Shown here one piece after another: positions 1 through 12,300 of a stretch of 64,000 bases of DNA. Position 1 is the first letter of the stretch; each line of letters opens with the position of its first letter. A program made the position numbers and the translations under genes. A model generated the notes under the pieces. The model saw only the letters and a list, made by a program, of their open reading frames with translations, did no database searches and was not told where the DNA came from. The stretch is from Saccharum officinarum. Taxonomy: Eukaryota; Streptophyta; Magnoliopsida; Poales; Poaceae. The stretch is from the NCBI GenBank assembly GCA_020631735.1, contig CM036209.1, positions 2,095,478-2,159,477 of the forward strand. Reading direction: 5' to 3'.

Positions 1-69
1 GTTGCTAAAAGTGACTAAACCATTTATGAGGGACTAAATTTAGGAGGTGTGAGCCAAACACCCCCTTAG
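1..69. mobile_element. Truncated MITE end at the window edge
   Basis: The sequence ends in gccaaacacccccttag. Reversed, this is the CTAAGGGGGTGTTTGG terminus common on grass miniature inverted-repeat elements. The other end lies outside the window, so neither superfamily nor target duplication can be read. Confidence 0.5.
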
Positions 70-339
70 TTGAACGCATTGTCATGGCCATGTTCAACGC
101 TTTCATGATGATAAAGGGTACCGAGTCCTGACAATAGGTTGCTGATGCCTTAATTATCTCAAGTTGATCATTCATTTGAATTCCATGGTGTCTCAATTTT
201 GACAGCCCAAATGGCTACAAGTCCTCAGTTCTTATTCTAGTGATGCTTCAAACTAATGAACTACTTGCTGAACAAGCAGTAGCCTTAGCGAATGAACAAT
301 ATTATCTAGATTCTAGTCTTATAAGGAACTAAAGTGTTA

Positions 340-790
340 TCAGTGCTGCATGATTCTTCAATAGGTGGACATTCTCGGATCTAGGCGACTTACAAAAGAC
401 TTAAGACATTGCCCTTTAGGACAGCCCTCAAATCGGATGTTTATGCACTGCTTGCCAGCAGGCCAAGCATGAACACTGCAAGTTTCCTGGGTTACTTCAG
501 TCTTTATTTAGCAGTTCCTGATGGTGCTTGATGAAACCTCTCCATGGATTTCATAGATTCCTTTCCAAAAATGTGAAGGATGCGATGCTATCCTAGAGAT
601 TGTTGACAGATTCACCTCTTAACTCAACAGCATCCCTTCACGGCACTAATTGCTAAGGTATTCCTAAAGCATATCTCAAGCTACCTATTCTGCTTTACAA
701 TATTATTAAGTCCGATAGGAACAAGATTTCCACATGCTCTTGCTCACAAGAATTATTCAGATTGTAGGCTAAACCAGTGTGTTTTTCTTT
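340..790 (+). pseudogene. Decayed Ty3/Gypsy integrase fragment
   Basis: Read on the plus strand across several frames, this stretch gives successive pieces of a Gypsy integrase: a histidine motif like GGHSG near 0.36 kb, a CQQAK-like cysteine motif near 0.45 kb, an SMDFIDSFPK-like segment near 0.55 kb, an IVDRFTS-like segment near 0.6 kb, and an SDRNK...QELFRL-like segment near 0.70-0.77 kb. Their order matches the zinc-binding HHCC domain followed by the DDE core of plant Gypsy elements. Stops and frameshifts are frequent, so it cannot be expressed. The chromodomain-side remains at 2000-2280 and 7993-8070 are probably the same old element. The call rests on motif order, not on a continuous ORF. 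Confidence 0.55.
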
Positions 791-1999
791 TCCTAAAGGA
801 TGGCAAAAGTTTTGTGGCTAATTTTATTAGAAGAGAAAATAAAAGTCATGGCCCAGCTTTTAAGGAAAAAACTAGGCCCAAAAACCTTACAAATAGAGGT
901 TCAGTATCCAACATTAACTACCACAACTAGCTCAAGAAAAGGAAAGAAAAATACACTAAACACAACTAGCTCGCCTCCAACCAGCTAAACTCAACTTGCC
1001 TAGGAGAAACACACTAAACAAGGCTAGAAAAGAACCACAACAAAAACTTGTTAAGGGCTTTAGCATTGAGCACCACTTGCTACAATAGAGAGGCCCACAT
1101 GCGACATATCCATACTACCAAAGCTAGTGTCAATAAACAAACTGAAGTCTGTAAAAACGCCCATATGCCTTCCATCCCACCCACAGCTGGAGCATGAGAA
1201 AGGTTCAGATAGCTTGCTGGACTGATAAAACCTCGGACAATGTTGAATTGTTAGCATTCCTTCCCCACAGCACTTGATGATTTCCATATTTTTCCAAGTG
1301 AGAGAGCAATAAGATGTGTTCAGACCATCTAGCTTCCCTATTTTGCTTAGTGAGAGAGCAATAACAGGTGTTGTCCGTGCTCTAACAATGCTTGGATTCG
1401 CTCAAAAAATCAATGCTTGGATGGCCTCCATTCTTACCTTGGTGAGCGGATGATCAAAGTGTTGGGCAAATTGTTCAAAGAGATACTTGAAGATTATGAC
1501 TTAGGGGATACAGCTCCTAGTTTCTTAACAAGGAGTTCTTCTGCTGCTTGGATTGCCCCTTTGCCTACTTTCTTTTCGCTTTTTCAACAAGCCTATTGCT
1601 TTTGCGCTGTGGAGGAGATTGTATTGCGGTATCTTGGGCTTCCACATTTGGACTTGGTTGTTGTCTAGTCAATGGGGGAGTCATTGGTCTAGTAATTGAA
1701 ACCAAAAACTCCTCAATGCTCTATGCATCTTGTTTGGATCAAATAGAACCTAGCTGAATTTATCACATATCAAACTTCATTGGGCCGCACACCATGTAAC
1801 GTGTTATATGTCTCTGATTCTAACTTTAGGACTATGCACTAGGGGCTCAGTACCCTCCTGTTTCTCTTCCAAAAAAAAAAAAACTTTAGGACTATGCCTC
1901 CACTGCTTTCCAATAGTTCTGATGCTAACACTCTGCTATAAGATGGGCAGCTAAATTTGGATCTCAAGAATGAACTTAGTTGAGTTCAGAACAAAATGA
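791..1999. other. Interval between Gypsy remnants, no gene recognised
   Basis: Only short ORFs in conflicting frames occur here and none resembles a known domain. A poly-A tract lies near 1872. By position this should be decayed or secondarily inserted DNA inside the old Gypsy element. Confidence 0.4.
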
Positions 2000-2280
2000 A
2001 GATACAACTGATAAGCATCGTTCTCCAAATCAATTTCAGGTTCGTCAACCATGTACGAAGCTCCCTTTAAAGTACTTTGGCCCATTTGGAGTACTAAAGT
2101 GCAAGGATTTTAACAGCATACCACTTAGCTCTACCAGAAAAATGCAAAAATTCACCTTGTGCTTAATGTCTCAACTTAGTGCACACCAGTGCTCCCTCAG
2201 ATCCCTGAGCTGCCTGATCTGGGCAATATGTCGCTCTTGCCAGAATACATCTTGGATAGGAGTTTGGTAAAGGACGGCAG
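2000..2280 (+). pseudogene. Decayed Gypsy integrase C-terminus / pre-chromodomain, left part
   Basis: Plus-strand frames give LPLKYFGPFGVLK, then a variant of the PVFHVSQLK block, then LPDLGNMSLLPEYILD and SLVKDG. These are the hallmark blocks just before the chromodomain of plant Gypsy polyproteins. The Copia element at 2281 interrupts the sequence directly after the VKDG block, and the coding similarity resumes at 7993. Multiple frameshifts make this a pseudogene. Confidence 0.6.
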
Positions 2281-2393
2281 TGTTGGAATATGCCATTCTC
2301 TATTGATAGGGCTAACCCTAGAAGGGTAGCTTAATAGGTTCCATACATGGGCCACATGGGCCTTAGCCTCATGGGCCTACATATACTCCAACA
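2281..2393 (-). repeat. 3' LTR of the Copia element
   Basis: 113 bp, identical to 7880-7992, with 5'-TG...CA-3' ends on either strand. It is preceded by target duplication GGCAG at 2276-2280. It is very short for a coding Copia element. Confidence 0.95.
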
Positions 2394-2475
2394 CCCCCCC
2401 GCAGTCTGAACTACCGACGCAGCGGAGTTCGAGGCTGAACAAGAAAGAACACACACAACCCCCCCACAGACGCAA

Positions 2476-5400
2476 CTAGCCACCGGTGACGTTGAGGCTG
2501 GAGCGAAACTCGGCGAAGGTCGAGGACGGGAGGCCCTTGGTGAAGATGTCCGCGAACTGAGAAGTCGTCGGAACATGAAGGACCCGCACCTCGCCCATGG
2601 CCACCCGATCACGGACAAAGTGTAGGTCGATCTCCACATGCTTCGTCCGCTGGTGCTGGATGGGGTTGGTGGAGAGGTAGACCGCACTGACATTGTCGCA
2701 GTAGATCAGTGTGCTCCGGGAGGGTGGAGCGTGCAGCTCCGCAAGCAGCTGCCGGAGCCAGGCGGCCTCTGCCACACCGTTCGCAACGGCGCGGTACTCG
2801 GCCTCAGCGCTGGACCGGGAGACCACCGGCTGGCGCTTGGACGACCAGGACACCAGGTTGCCGCCCAGGAAGACGGCGTAGCCGGAGGTGGAGCGGCGAG
2901 TATCCGGACACCCGGCCCAGTCAGCGTCGGTGTAGACGACGAGGTCGGTGGAGGAGGCCCGGTGTAGGAGGAGGCCGTAGTCGAGTGTACCCCGGAGGTA
3001 GCGGAGGAGACGCTTGAGAGCCATGAGGTGAGGCTCCCGGGGATCATGCATGTGGAGGCAGACCTGCTGAACTGCATAGGTGATGTCCGGCCGGGTGAAG
3101 GTGAGGTACTGAAGGGCCCCGGCAAGACTCCTGTACGCAGTGGGGTCGTCCACCGGTGGTCCCTCAGCCTCAGACAGCTTGCCCTGAATGTCGACCGGGG
3201 TGGAGCAGGGCTTGCAATCAGACATCCCAGCCCGCTCCAGGATATCCCGCGTGTACTGCCTCTGGTGAAGAAGGAGCCCAGCAGGACGGTGCTCAACAGT
3301 GACACCGAGGAAGTGGTGGAGCTCACCCAGATCCTTCATCGCAAACTCCTGCTGGAGAGCTGCAATGATCCGGCGGAGAAGATGCTCGCTGGAGGCGGTG
3401 AGGACAATGTCATCAACATAGAGCAACAAGTAAGCAGTGTCGGCCCCATGGTGGTAGACGAACAGGGACGTATCAGACTTGGCCTCCATGAACCCCAGTG
3501 TCAGCAAGAAAGCAGCAAACCGGTGGTTCCACGCCCGAGGTGCCTGCTTGAGGCCATAGAGGGACCTGTTGAGCCGGCAGACCATGTCAGGACGGGTGGT
3601 GTCGACGAACCCCGCCGGCTGACTGCAGTACACCGTCTCGGTAAGAAGGCCGTGGAGGAAGGCGTTCTTGACGTCCAGCTGGTGGACGGGCCAAGACCGA
3701 GCAAGTGCCAGTGATAGCACGGTACGGACGGTAGCCGGCTTGACCACCGGGCTGAAGGTCTCATCGTAGTCGACGACAGGGCGCTGAGTGAAACCCCGGA
3801 GGACCCATCGAGCCTTGTAGCGCTCGAGAGAACCGTCCGCTCGGCGCTTGTGAGTCCAAATCCACTTGCCGGTGACGACATTGGCGCCCGGCGGACGGGG
3901 CACCAACTCCCACGTCTGGTTGGCGAGTAGCGCGGCGTACTCCTCTTCCATCGCGCGGCGCCAGTGAGGGTCCAACAGGGCGTCGCGGACGGAGGAGGGT
4001 ACCAGAGAGACCACCGTGTCGCGGGTCGAAGCCTCGAGGACACGAGGCGGCAGGGTGCCAGCCGCGTGTCGTGTCACCATCGGGTGAACATGCCGCGGGT
4101 GTCGGTGAAGTAGCGGCGGGTGGTAGACCGGCGGGACACCACGGGCCGGCGGAGACAGTGGCGGTGGTGTCGGTGTCCCCGGTGGAGAAGGGACCACGAG
4201 CGGCGGTGGCCGCGGCCTGCGCTGGTATACCCGTACCGGCGCGGCGAACCTCGACGGAGGCGCCGGGGCAGGTGCCGAGACAGGATCCGTCGTCGGTAAC
4301 CGGCACGACCCCCCGGGGCAGAAGCGGGGGACGTAGGCCCCGGGGCTGCACCCACTGGATAAGACGGGGCCGCGCCGGAGGACGAGGGGCCCGGACTCGC
4401 AGAGGAGCCGGGACCGGTGGCCGGCGGAGAACGCGGCGAGGCGGTACCTGCAGGAGACCACGAAACAGGTGGCTGGACCACCGGGTCAGTGGGAAACAGA
4501 TCGGGTGGGTCAGGAACCGGAGGTGTAGTGGTGCTGGAAAAGGGAAAGACGGACTCATCGAACACCACATGGCGCGAGATGAGAACACGTCGGGAGGTAA
4601 GGTCAAAGCAGCGATACCCCTTGTGATCTGGGGAGTACCCGAGGAAGACACAGAGCGTGGAGCGAGGGTCCAGCTTGTGAGAAGTGGCAGCAGTGTTGGG
4701 GTAACAAGCACACCCAAACACGCGAAGGTGATCATACCGAGGCGGGGTACCGAAGAGGGCATGGTGAGGAGTGGGAGCGGGACAAGCAGCGGAAGGAAGG
4801 CGGTTAAGAAGGTAGGTGGAGGTATGCAGGCCCTCAGCCCAGAAGCGAGCAGGAAGAGAGGCCTGAAACAGAAGAGTACGCACGGTGTCGTTAGTGGTGC
4901 GAATCATCCGCTCGGCCTTGCCATTCTGCGAGGAGGTGTATGGACAAGACATGCGGAGCTGAACACCGTGAGAGAGGAAGAAATCTCGGGCGGCGGAGTT
5001 ATCAAACTCGCGACCATTGTCACACTGGACGGCCTTGATGGTGAGGCCGAACTGAGTGGACACCCAAGTAAAAAAGTGGAGGAGCGTGGTAAACGTATCA
5101 GACTTCGCACGAAGAGGAAAAGTCCACGAATAATGCGAAAAATCATCAACAACCACAAGGTAGTACTTGTAACCAGAAATGCTCATAATAGGTGATGTCC
5201 ATAGGTCGCAATGTACAAGATCAAAAATGCGGGCCGCATGAGAAGAAGAACTAGAAAAAGGAAGACGAACATGTCGGCCCAATTGGCACGCATGACACAG
5301 TTGCTCATCATGAGCTCGAGTACATGGAAGACCAGAGCTACGACTGAGCTGTATCAGGGCATCACGTCCAGGATGGCCGAGGCGCCGGTGCCAGATGGTA

Positions 5401-7787
5401 GAGGAAGAAGAAGCGACGAAGGCAGCTGACAAAACGGGCGGCGAAGAAGACGAAGGAGCCGCCGGGAAGCGAAGTGTGTAAAGGGGCCCGGTGCTGTCAC
5501 ATCGGAGCAGAGGACGCCGGGAAGCCAAATCCTTTACAGTAAGACCAGAAGAGTCAAATTCCACAGAACAAGAATTGTCAGCTGTAAAACGTCGAATAGA
5601 AAGAAGATTATGAACCATAGAAGGAGCAACAAGAACATCAGGAAGACGAAAGGAACCATGAGCACCGGCGGTACCCACAGACGAGACAGGAATACAGGAA
5701 CCATTCGCGACCATAATGGACGAAGGAAGAGAGGAAGAAGGAGAGTGAACCGACGAAAGTATACCGGGGTCAGGAGTAGTGTGGTAGGTAGCCCCCGAAT
5801 CAGCGATCCACTCGGGACTGACCGGAGGTGTCAGGCCCATGGTGCTGAACGAGCGAGCCAGGGCCGCCTGATCCCAGCCGGCGACCCCCGGTGGAGTCCC
5901 GGAGGGTGGAACCCACGACGTAGCAGGGAAAGCACCAGGCGAAGGACCGGCAGGAGGAGCCCCGGTGAGCATGGCCATCGGTAGGCGAGGATCGGCGCCG
6001 TGGGTGTGGTAGGGCCACATGGAGATGCGACCGGACCACGGGTTCTGGAACGAAGGCCACGGTGCCCCCCCGTGGGTCCCAGACGGCGGTGCAGGAGGTT
6101 GGGTTTGACCACCCCGGCCACCCCCGCGGCCCCCCCCACGGCGACGACGAGAACCCCGACCCCCCACCTCCGCTCGGCCCGGAGGGAGGAGGACCCAGGA
6201 GAGACGACTGTGGCGGAGCCGACGACCGCGGTGGAGCAGGAGGACGCGGCGAAGTAGCAGCCAGGGCCGTCGAGGAGGACGAGGACGTGGTAGAGCCCGG
6301 CTGGAGGCCCTGAGTGAGCTCCTCCATGACGAGATCGTCACGGACCTCCAGGAAGGTGGGGAAAGGCCTCTGGCGGGTGATCCACGTCCTGAGGTGGGCG
6401 TAGCGGTCGCTGAGCCCCCGGAGGACGTTGAGGACCAAGATGCGATCCTCGACGGGCCACCCGAGATCCCCCAGGGAGTCAGCCATGCCCTTCATCCGAC
6501 GGCAGAACTCGCCGACGGAGAGGTCACCCTGGACGAAGGTGCGGAAGCTCGCGTCGAGACGCAGTGCCCGGGCCTCAGCGTTGCCCAGGAACTGGCCCTC
6601 GAGAGCAAGCCAAGCCCGGCGCGCATCCGGAGAGGTGCGGACGAGGTCGTGGAGGTCCAGAGAGATCGTCCCTAAGATCCAGGAGAGAACGATGCTGTCG
6701 AGACGAAGCCACGACGGCGTCTGGACGGCGACCAGGGTGTCGACGAGGACGTGGTCGTCGAGGGCGTAGCGGCGAAGGGTGAGGAGGACCAGGTCCCGCC
6801 AGCGGGCGTACGAGGGCGACTCCGGCTCGAGGACGACCGGAACGAGCAGGCGAATGTTCTGGACCCCCCCGCCTGGTAGTGCAGCTGAGCCACGAGCGGG
6901 TCGGCCGGGTCGTGCCAGAGGACGGCGGTGTGAGACACGCGGCGACCCGGCGAGGCAGAGGAGTGGGCTCCAACGTCCTGGGCGACGGGGGAGGTGAGGA
7001 GCCGCTCCGCCTCGGCGATCTGGCGAGCCAGGGCATCGGCCGCTTCTCGCTCGTGCTCCCACACGAGGGCGGCAGCCCGCACACGAGCCTGCCCCTCCGC
7101 GGCAGAGGCACGTGCGGCGGCGAGGGCAGCGGCGAGAGACGAAGCGTCACGGCCGGCGTAGATCTGGGAAAGGAGAGGTGGCGGGGCCGGGAAGGCCTGG
7201 GCACCGGCAGTAGAGAGGGTGCCGGTGTCCAGCCCGGCGCCGGGAAGGTGGATGTGGGGCTGCTGGACAGCAGGTTGGGCACCATCAGTAGCCGGGAGTT
7301 GGGGCTGAGGGTCACCATCGGCCCCATCAGTAGCACCCGGGTCCTCAACCGCCGCGGAGGAGAGAACCTGGGCAGGTGCGGGCGTCCCAGGGGCGGCTGT
7401 AGGAGGAGGGATGGGCTGGCGCAGCTGTGGCTGTGGGTTGGACAGCGCTGCGGCAGGGAGAGGAAGGGGGCGGCCGGCACTGGGACCTGCGCCCTCCAGG
7501 CCAGCACCCTGCAGGCCCGCTCCAGGGAGCAGCGCCATGGAGGCAGGGGCGGCAGGGAGGGAGGCGCCAGGGAGGGAGCCAGGGAGGCCGACGGCGCTGG
7601 GGAAGAAGCCGGCGTTGGCAGCCGCGCCGGGAAGAAGACCAGCAGCGGCGGCCCCGCCAGGGAGAAGGGCGGCGGCGCCAGTAGCAGGGGAAGTGGCGCC
7701 GGTGAGCACCTGGGCCCAGGAGGAGGAAGAGGAGAGGGGTGGGAAGTGAGAATAGAGGGAGGGAGGGGGAGGTGGACGGCCAGCCAT
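2476..7787 (-). pseudogene. Copia Gag-Pol polyprotein with three frameshifts
   Basis: The reading frame starts at an ATG at 7787 (MAGRPPPPPS) and ends at 2476 (NVTGG, stop). It lies in four overlapping blocks: 6672-7787, 5800-7062, 4074-6341 and 2476-4461. The order is a Pro/Ala/Gly-rich N-terminus with LPGA-type repeats, a gag core near 6.3-7.0 kb, an aspartic protease (ADSGATYHT, about 5.79-5.81 kb), the integrase HHCC finger (about 5.26-5.40 kb), the integrase core with HCDLW, QCDNGREF and NGKAER (about 4.85-5.22 kb), reverse transcriptase with YVDD at 3409-3420, and RNase H (TDADWAG, SAEAEY). Each frame change maps to a G-run of six or seven (about 6864-6870, 6160-6166 and 4311-4316), so they may be recent slippage or assembly errors. 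I see no CCHC zinc knuckle in gag. Confidence 0.9.
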
Positions 7788-7879
7788 GGCTCACCAGCAA
7801 GCCGGCGGCGGCCAGCAGGGAGGTGGCGGCGGCTGGGCGGCAGGGAGGGGGAAGAGAAGCTAACCTAGGCTGGATACCA

Positions 7880-7992
7880 TGTTGGAATATGCCATTCTCT
7901 ATTGATAGGGCTAACCCTAGAAGGGTAGCTTAATAGGTTCCATACATGGGCCACATGGGCCTTAGCCTCATGGGCCTACATATACTCCAACA
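7880..7992 (-). repeat. 5' LTR of the Copia element
   Basis: 113 bp, identical to 2281-2393, followed by target duplication GGCAG at 7993-7997. Transcription should start here and run leftward. Confidence 0.95.
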
Positions 7993-8070
7993 GGCAGTGC
8001 TTCGGCTGCTGCTCAAGTGCTTGTCAAATGCCTGATCCAAGAAGGATTACAACGTTGTCAAGCAGTGCTT
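7993..8070 (+). pseudogene. Continuation of the split Gypsy coding remnant
   Basis: Immediately after the Copia target duplication the plus strand reads AAAQVLVKC, which matches the PQVLIKW start of a plant chromodomain and continues the VKDG block that ends at 2280. The open frame persists to 8202, but similarity fades after about 8070. Confidence 0.5.
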
Positions 8071-9390
8071 TTGCCTGCCACACAAGCTAAAACATGCAGG
8101 CGCATAGCCATCAGGCATCTCTGTAGCATATCTGGCATACAAATGAATGCAAGGCACTGCATGGGTACATGCTGTGATTGTAATTCTTCCATGTTTGTGT
8201 GAGGGCCATATTGGTCAGTGTGAGGGAGACAGTAACTGATGAGAACCTAAACTAAGTGAAGAAACAAGAATTATGTTTCTACATATCTGATCTTCTTCTA
8301 TAAGTTACCTTCCTATTTGTCTATCCCTCCCTCTGCTGTCTCTGTTCTCTGCAGATCACTCAACTCCAGTGACCGGGAAGCTAGCACCAACATTACAGTG
8401 AACATAATGGACAAATTCTGTTGTTGGAATTAACTGCCGCTGTTCAGCAACTGACCAAAGACAGCCAAATTAAATGGCTGAAGTTTCCATTATTATGCAT
8501 GTGTTTGAATGTCACGAACCATTCATGCATCATGTCTAGTAGGGGGCGCTGTATGTCCATAACCTTCCAATTGAAGTAAATCTGTATTTCCAATTTAATC
8601 TCCGAGATGGCTTTAAATTTTCTACTCAACAACCCTATTTGTACCATGCAAGCTGCAGCAATACTATCACATGAGTTTTCCCAGAAGAATCACCGCTCAC
8701 ATACTACATTTTCATTTGATTAAGTCTGCTGTCAATGCTAATCTTAGTTCTCCACAAGTGTCTTCAAACATTTTTCACAAGAAAAATACAAACTCCATAT
8801 CATTATCAATTTAAAATTCCTTCTAGAACGCATCCAACTTTTAGCAAGCATTACCAATCACTGGCCAAAGAAGAGCCTGCAGTAACTGGGACTCTCAAAA
8901 AATGCCTTCATGCTGCAAATTTCGGTATTATTGTTCCTTGAACATGGATGATCCAAACCACATCTTGCTGTACCAGAAAACAACTAGTCCTTCATATGCT
9001 CTTACCAAATATGAATCTTTCATCCATGCTTCAGCAACAGGAAGAACATCCATAAGAAAAAAAAACCAAAAAAACTAACAGATTTATCCCATTGCTCCCA
9101 GTGTAAAGAGTTCTTCCCACTGGTATTAGTGCCCTTAAGTCTCCAGCAACACGAGAAACAATGCCACAGATTTTATGCCAAGTCCAAATTTATTTCATAA
9201 ACTGCGTGCATCATCACATCCCAGCAAATGGAGTATTTTTTGTCTTGGGCAAAAGTTTAACCAGATACATTTTGGAAGCAGATGCACAATCAAACACCCA
9301 TACTAGAGTACGTTATCAATAGGTTTCCATGTTATAACCCAAACAGTTTCGGTTAGAACTGTTCACCAGAGGTTGCCACATATTCGGAAT
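8071..9390. other. Intergenic; includes the likely otubain 3' UTR
   Basis: No coding region is recognised. The part to the right of about 9190 is the probable 3' untranslated region of the minus-strand otubain gene. The remainder looks like anonymous intergenic DNA, perhaps including further Gypsy remains. Confidence 0.4.
9189..9194 (-). terminator. Candidate poly(A) signal of the otubain gene
   Basis: AATAAA on the minus strand, about 200 nt downstream of the stop codon at 9391. The spacing fits, but the motif alone is weak evidence. Confidence 0.35.
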
Positions 9391-12300
9391 TCACTTGCGA
9401 TAAAGAATGTCACATTGACCTTTCCTACTCAGTAAGGAGACTAAAGGCATGTGATCAGATGAAAGTAAGTTTCCAGCTGGCATGGCTGAGTTGCTATCAT
9501 CCCTTCCTTGCTCTGGATGTTTATCAGTTGCGCTTGAGAGACAGTAACTTGTAATTAAACTGAGAGGTCCTGATGTTGTGCTTACTCTTGATTCTGATTG
9601 AGGAAAGAAGTCAAAGCACTTTACTTGAGCAATCCCATTGTTCATGGTTCCGTCCACGAGTGCCAGGTGCATTCGGATGCCAAGTGCATTTGATAGAGCA
9701 CTCATTTGTAGCATGTCGGCTTCAGCGTCAAAGGGACGCACTGATGCTATGCAAAATTGTTACCAAAGCCACAAATGCAGAATAGTGAGAGCTATTTGTA
9801 AATGGAAAAATAGTATTGGTCAGCTTGGTCCTTCCATATTTACCAAAAAAAAAGTTGCCCATATTTTATTTCTAGGGTTTGCATATTTCTGATGAGAGAA
9901 GACTAACTTGGGAAAGTGAGGATATCGTTAACAAAATATAATTGTTAAAGCAGCATAAGAGGAAAATAATCTACTACTTAAAATGAATCAAGCATAATTT
10001 CTGAAAATGACTGTATAGCAGCCAGAAACACTAACCAAAAGGGCTTGGGTTTGCTTGAATGCTGGCTCGTAGTCCGCATGATGTGTACGGATATGAACCT
10101 CTGTCAGCAATCTAAGCAAACAAAGAACTAACCAAAGAAAATGTTACATAGAGAACAAAAAAAAAAACAAACAACACATCCCAAAAAACAATGTATCCTC
10201 ACTCCTGGATGACGTAATCTCCTGTAGGCTTCTCTTGTAAAGCTCATCAGCATTTAGCCTATAAAGGAAAAATAAATAAATGTTCTGTAAACATAAATAT
10301 TATTCAAAGAATTGGATCACTGGTGTAATGAGCTAAACGTACCCATTGGCAACTGAATTGACCAAGTTCTCAAACTCCTGAAAGAAAATAAAGACATTTG
10401 TGGTGATTAATATAATTACTTCAAAGTATAATCTCAGGAAAAGATACTCTTAAGTGATGCATAATGACATGCCATTTTTTAAAAGTAACACATAAAACAT
10501 AATCTTAATAGATAGTGAAAATGCAGGGGAAATGGAAAAGAAAAAAAGAAATGCATACCAGATAGTAAAGTGCATTTTCACTGCTGTGTAGAAATATGAT
10601 ATAGTGTTCAAGAGAAAAGAAGAAGTATGATATAGACCCAGATATATGTAATTATTCATGAGTTTTTAAGTTGGTTTCGTTCATGTACTCCATGTTATCT
10701 ATGTGTCTGGGCACTCCGTCTTCCCATGTAGGGGATGAGAGCACAGGTTTCTATAAAATTATAAATTATGCCTTACTATTGCTTATTTAAAACGTTGTCT
10801 TAAAGTCCAGAGAAATACACATAACATTTTTTTTCTCGAATGTGCAGGATAGTTGTGTTTTATTGCATTAAGAAGAGAAATTTGAAGTAAAACACACCCT
10901 AACACATTTATGATTTTTTTTCCCGAGCAACACATTTATGAAGTTACATACACCCCACAGGAACAAGAGAACGACCAGGCATGTATACCCAGAGAACTAA
11001 GATGAAGCAAACTCTAGCTGCAGCAAACCCCTAGCTCCAACCATAAAACAGAGCAGAGCCACATTCCCAGCAGTACTTAAAACCCTTTGAACAAATATAC
11101 ATTACATAATATCTAGAATTCAAGGCACGGGGTACAATAACTATTTAGGCAACAAATAGATGTCCCACAGGATTATTTTGTGGATAACTGGCTGAACTGA
11201 TCACTAGGAAAAAATTTAGGATAAAACAATCAGACAATACAGATTCATGCTTTTGTAAGTTGAGATAATACTTACAGAAATAACACTTGAGAAAAATGCT
11301 TCAGGATTTGAGAAGTACGCACTATCCCAATGTAAATGACAGAAATTCTCTCTGGACCTTGCCACACATTCCATTAAGCGAGTGACCTCAGCTTGATTAC
11401 CATGCATTTTCCCAAGGTTTTCCTGTTTACAAGCCTAGCATGTTAAGATTTTGTGCAGAAGAAGAAAGCAACAACATCGTCATGAACAAGATAACTGATA
11501 TTGGTTCACATTACCAAGTAAGAGAAAAGGAAAGCTCTGTAAAAAGATGATTCATCTATTCGCATTTGTCTGATGCACACATAATGCTCAGTAAGAATCT
11601 GCACAAAGAATAATTTTCAGGAATGCAGAAAGCAGTTAATAATGACAGTGCTTCTAGAGTCAAGTTTGTAAGGTAAAAAACAAACCTTAAACTTTTGCTG
11701 AACGATAGAATTTTTTGCAGCTGCACGAACAAAATCTGATAGTGGCACCTATGGTTGTAAGAGAGTTAGCATCACATAGGCATAATAATTGATTCATAAG
11801 ATTCACTTAAAATGATCCAGATAAGTCATGCTGAGGCAAGGCATGGGGCACACGAGTTTACTTTTTTCTTTTTACAAAAAATACTATAAGACTCATGGCA
11901 AAATATCTTTGCGTATAAAGGCTTGCAAGCTAGCTAGTGCTTGCAGTAAACATTATGAACCCATGAAGTCTCTGGTAGCCAAGTATTAAACATCGTTTAA
12001 GACACACTTAACTTTCTGGTTGACTTTCATGATATTTTTATTGTACAAATACTGCAGGGCACATTGTATCTGTTCATGGCAATATTTACAATTTTTTCCA
12101 GGACACAAAATTACAAAAACAAGTATTGTTTTAGTGGGAAAGACCAAATCTATTTTATGGGTAACATTTTCTCAATAATGGAATAGAAACATCCAGCCTG
12201 ACCGAGAGATGCATCAGCTTTATTTTTAATATATTTAAGAAATCATGATTGGAATATCTAAGCCAAGACTTAGAACGCACTCAAAGAATCTGCAAACAGT

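Larger units (their letters stand above)
2281..7992 (-). mobile_element. Complete Ty1/Copia LTR retrotransposon, 5.7 kb
   Basis: The element is bounded by two identical 113-bp LTRs that begin TGTTGGA and end TCCAACA, and is flanked by the 5-bp target duplication GGCAG (2276-2280 and 7993-7997). It reads right to left. After the right-hand (5') LTR comes TGGTATCCAG, close to the initiator-Met tRNA primer site (7870-7879, minus strand). Before the left-hand (3') LTR is a polypurine tract with seven G residues (2394-2402). Gag, protease, integrase, reverse transcriptase and RNase H occur in Copia order. Identical LTRs and a perfect duplication indicate a recent insertion. It landed inside an older Gypsy copy. 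Confidence 0.96.

Noticed and set aside
2638..5195. Plus-strand ORFs of 228 and 374 codons over the Copia element
   Set aside because: Antisense shadows of the Copia Gag-Pol frame.
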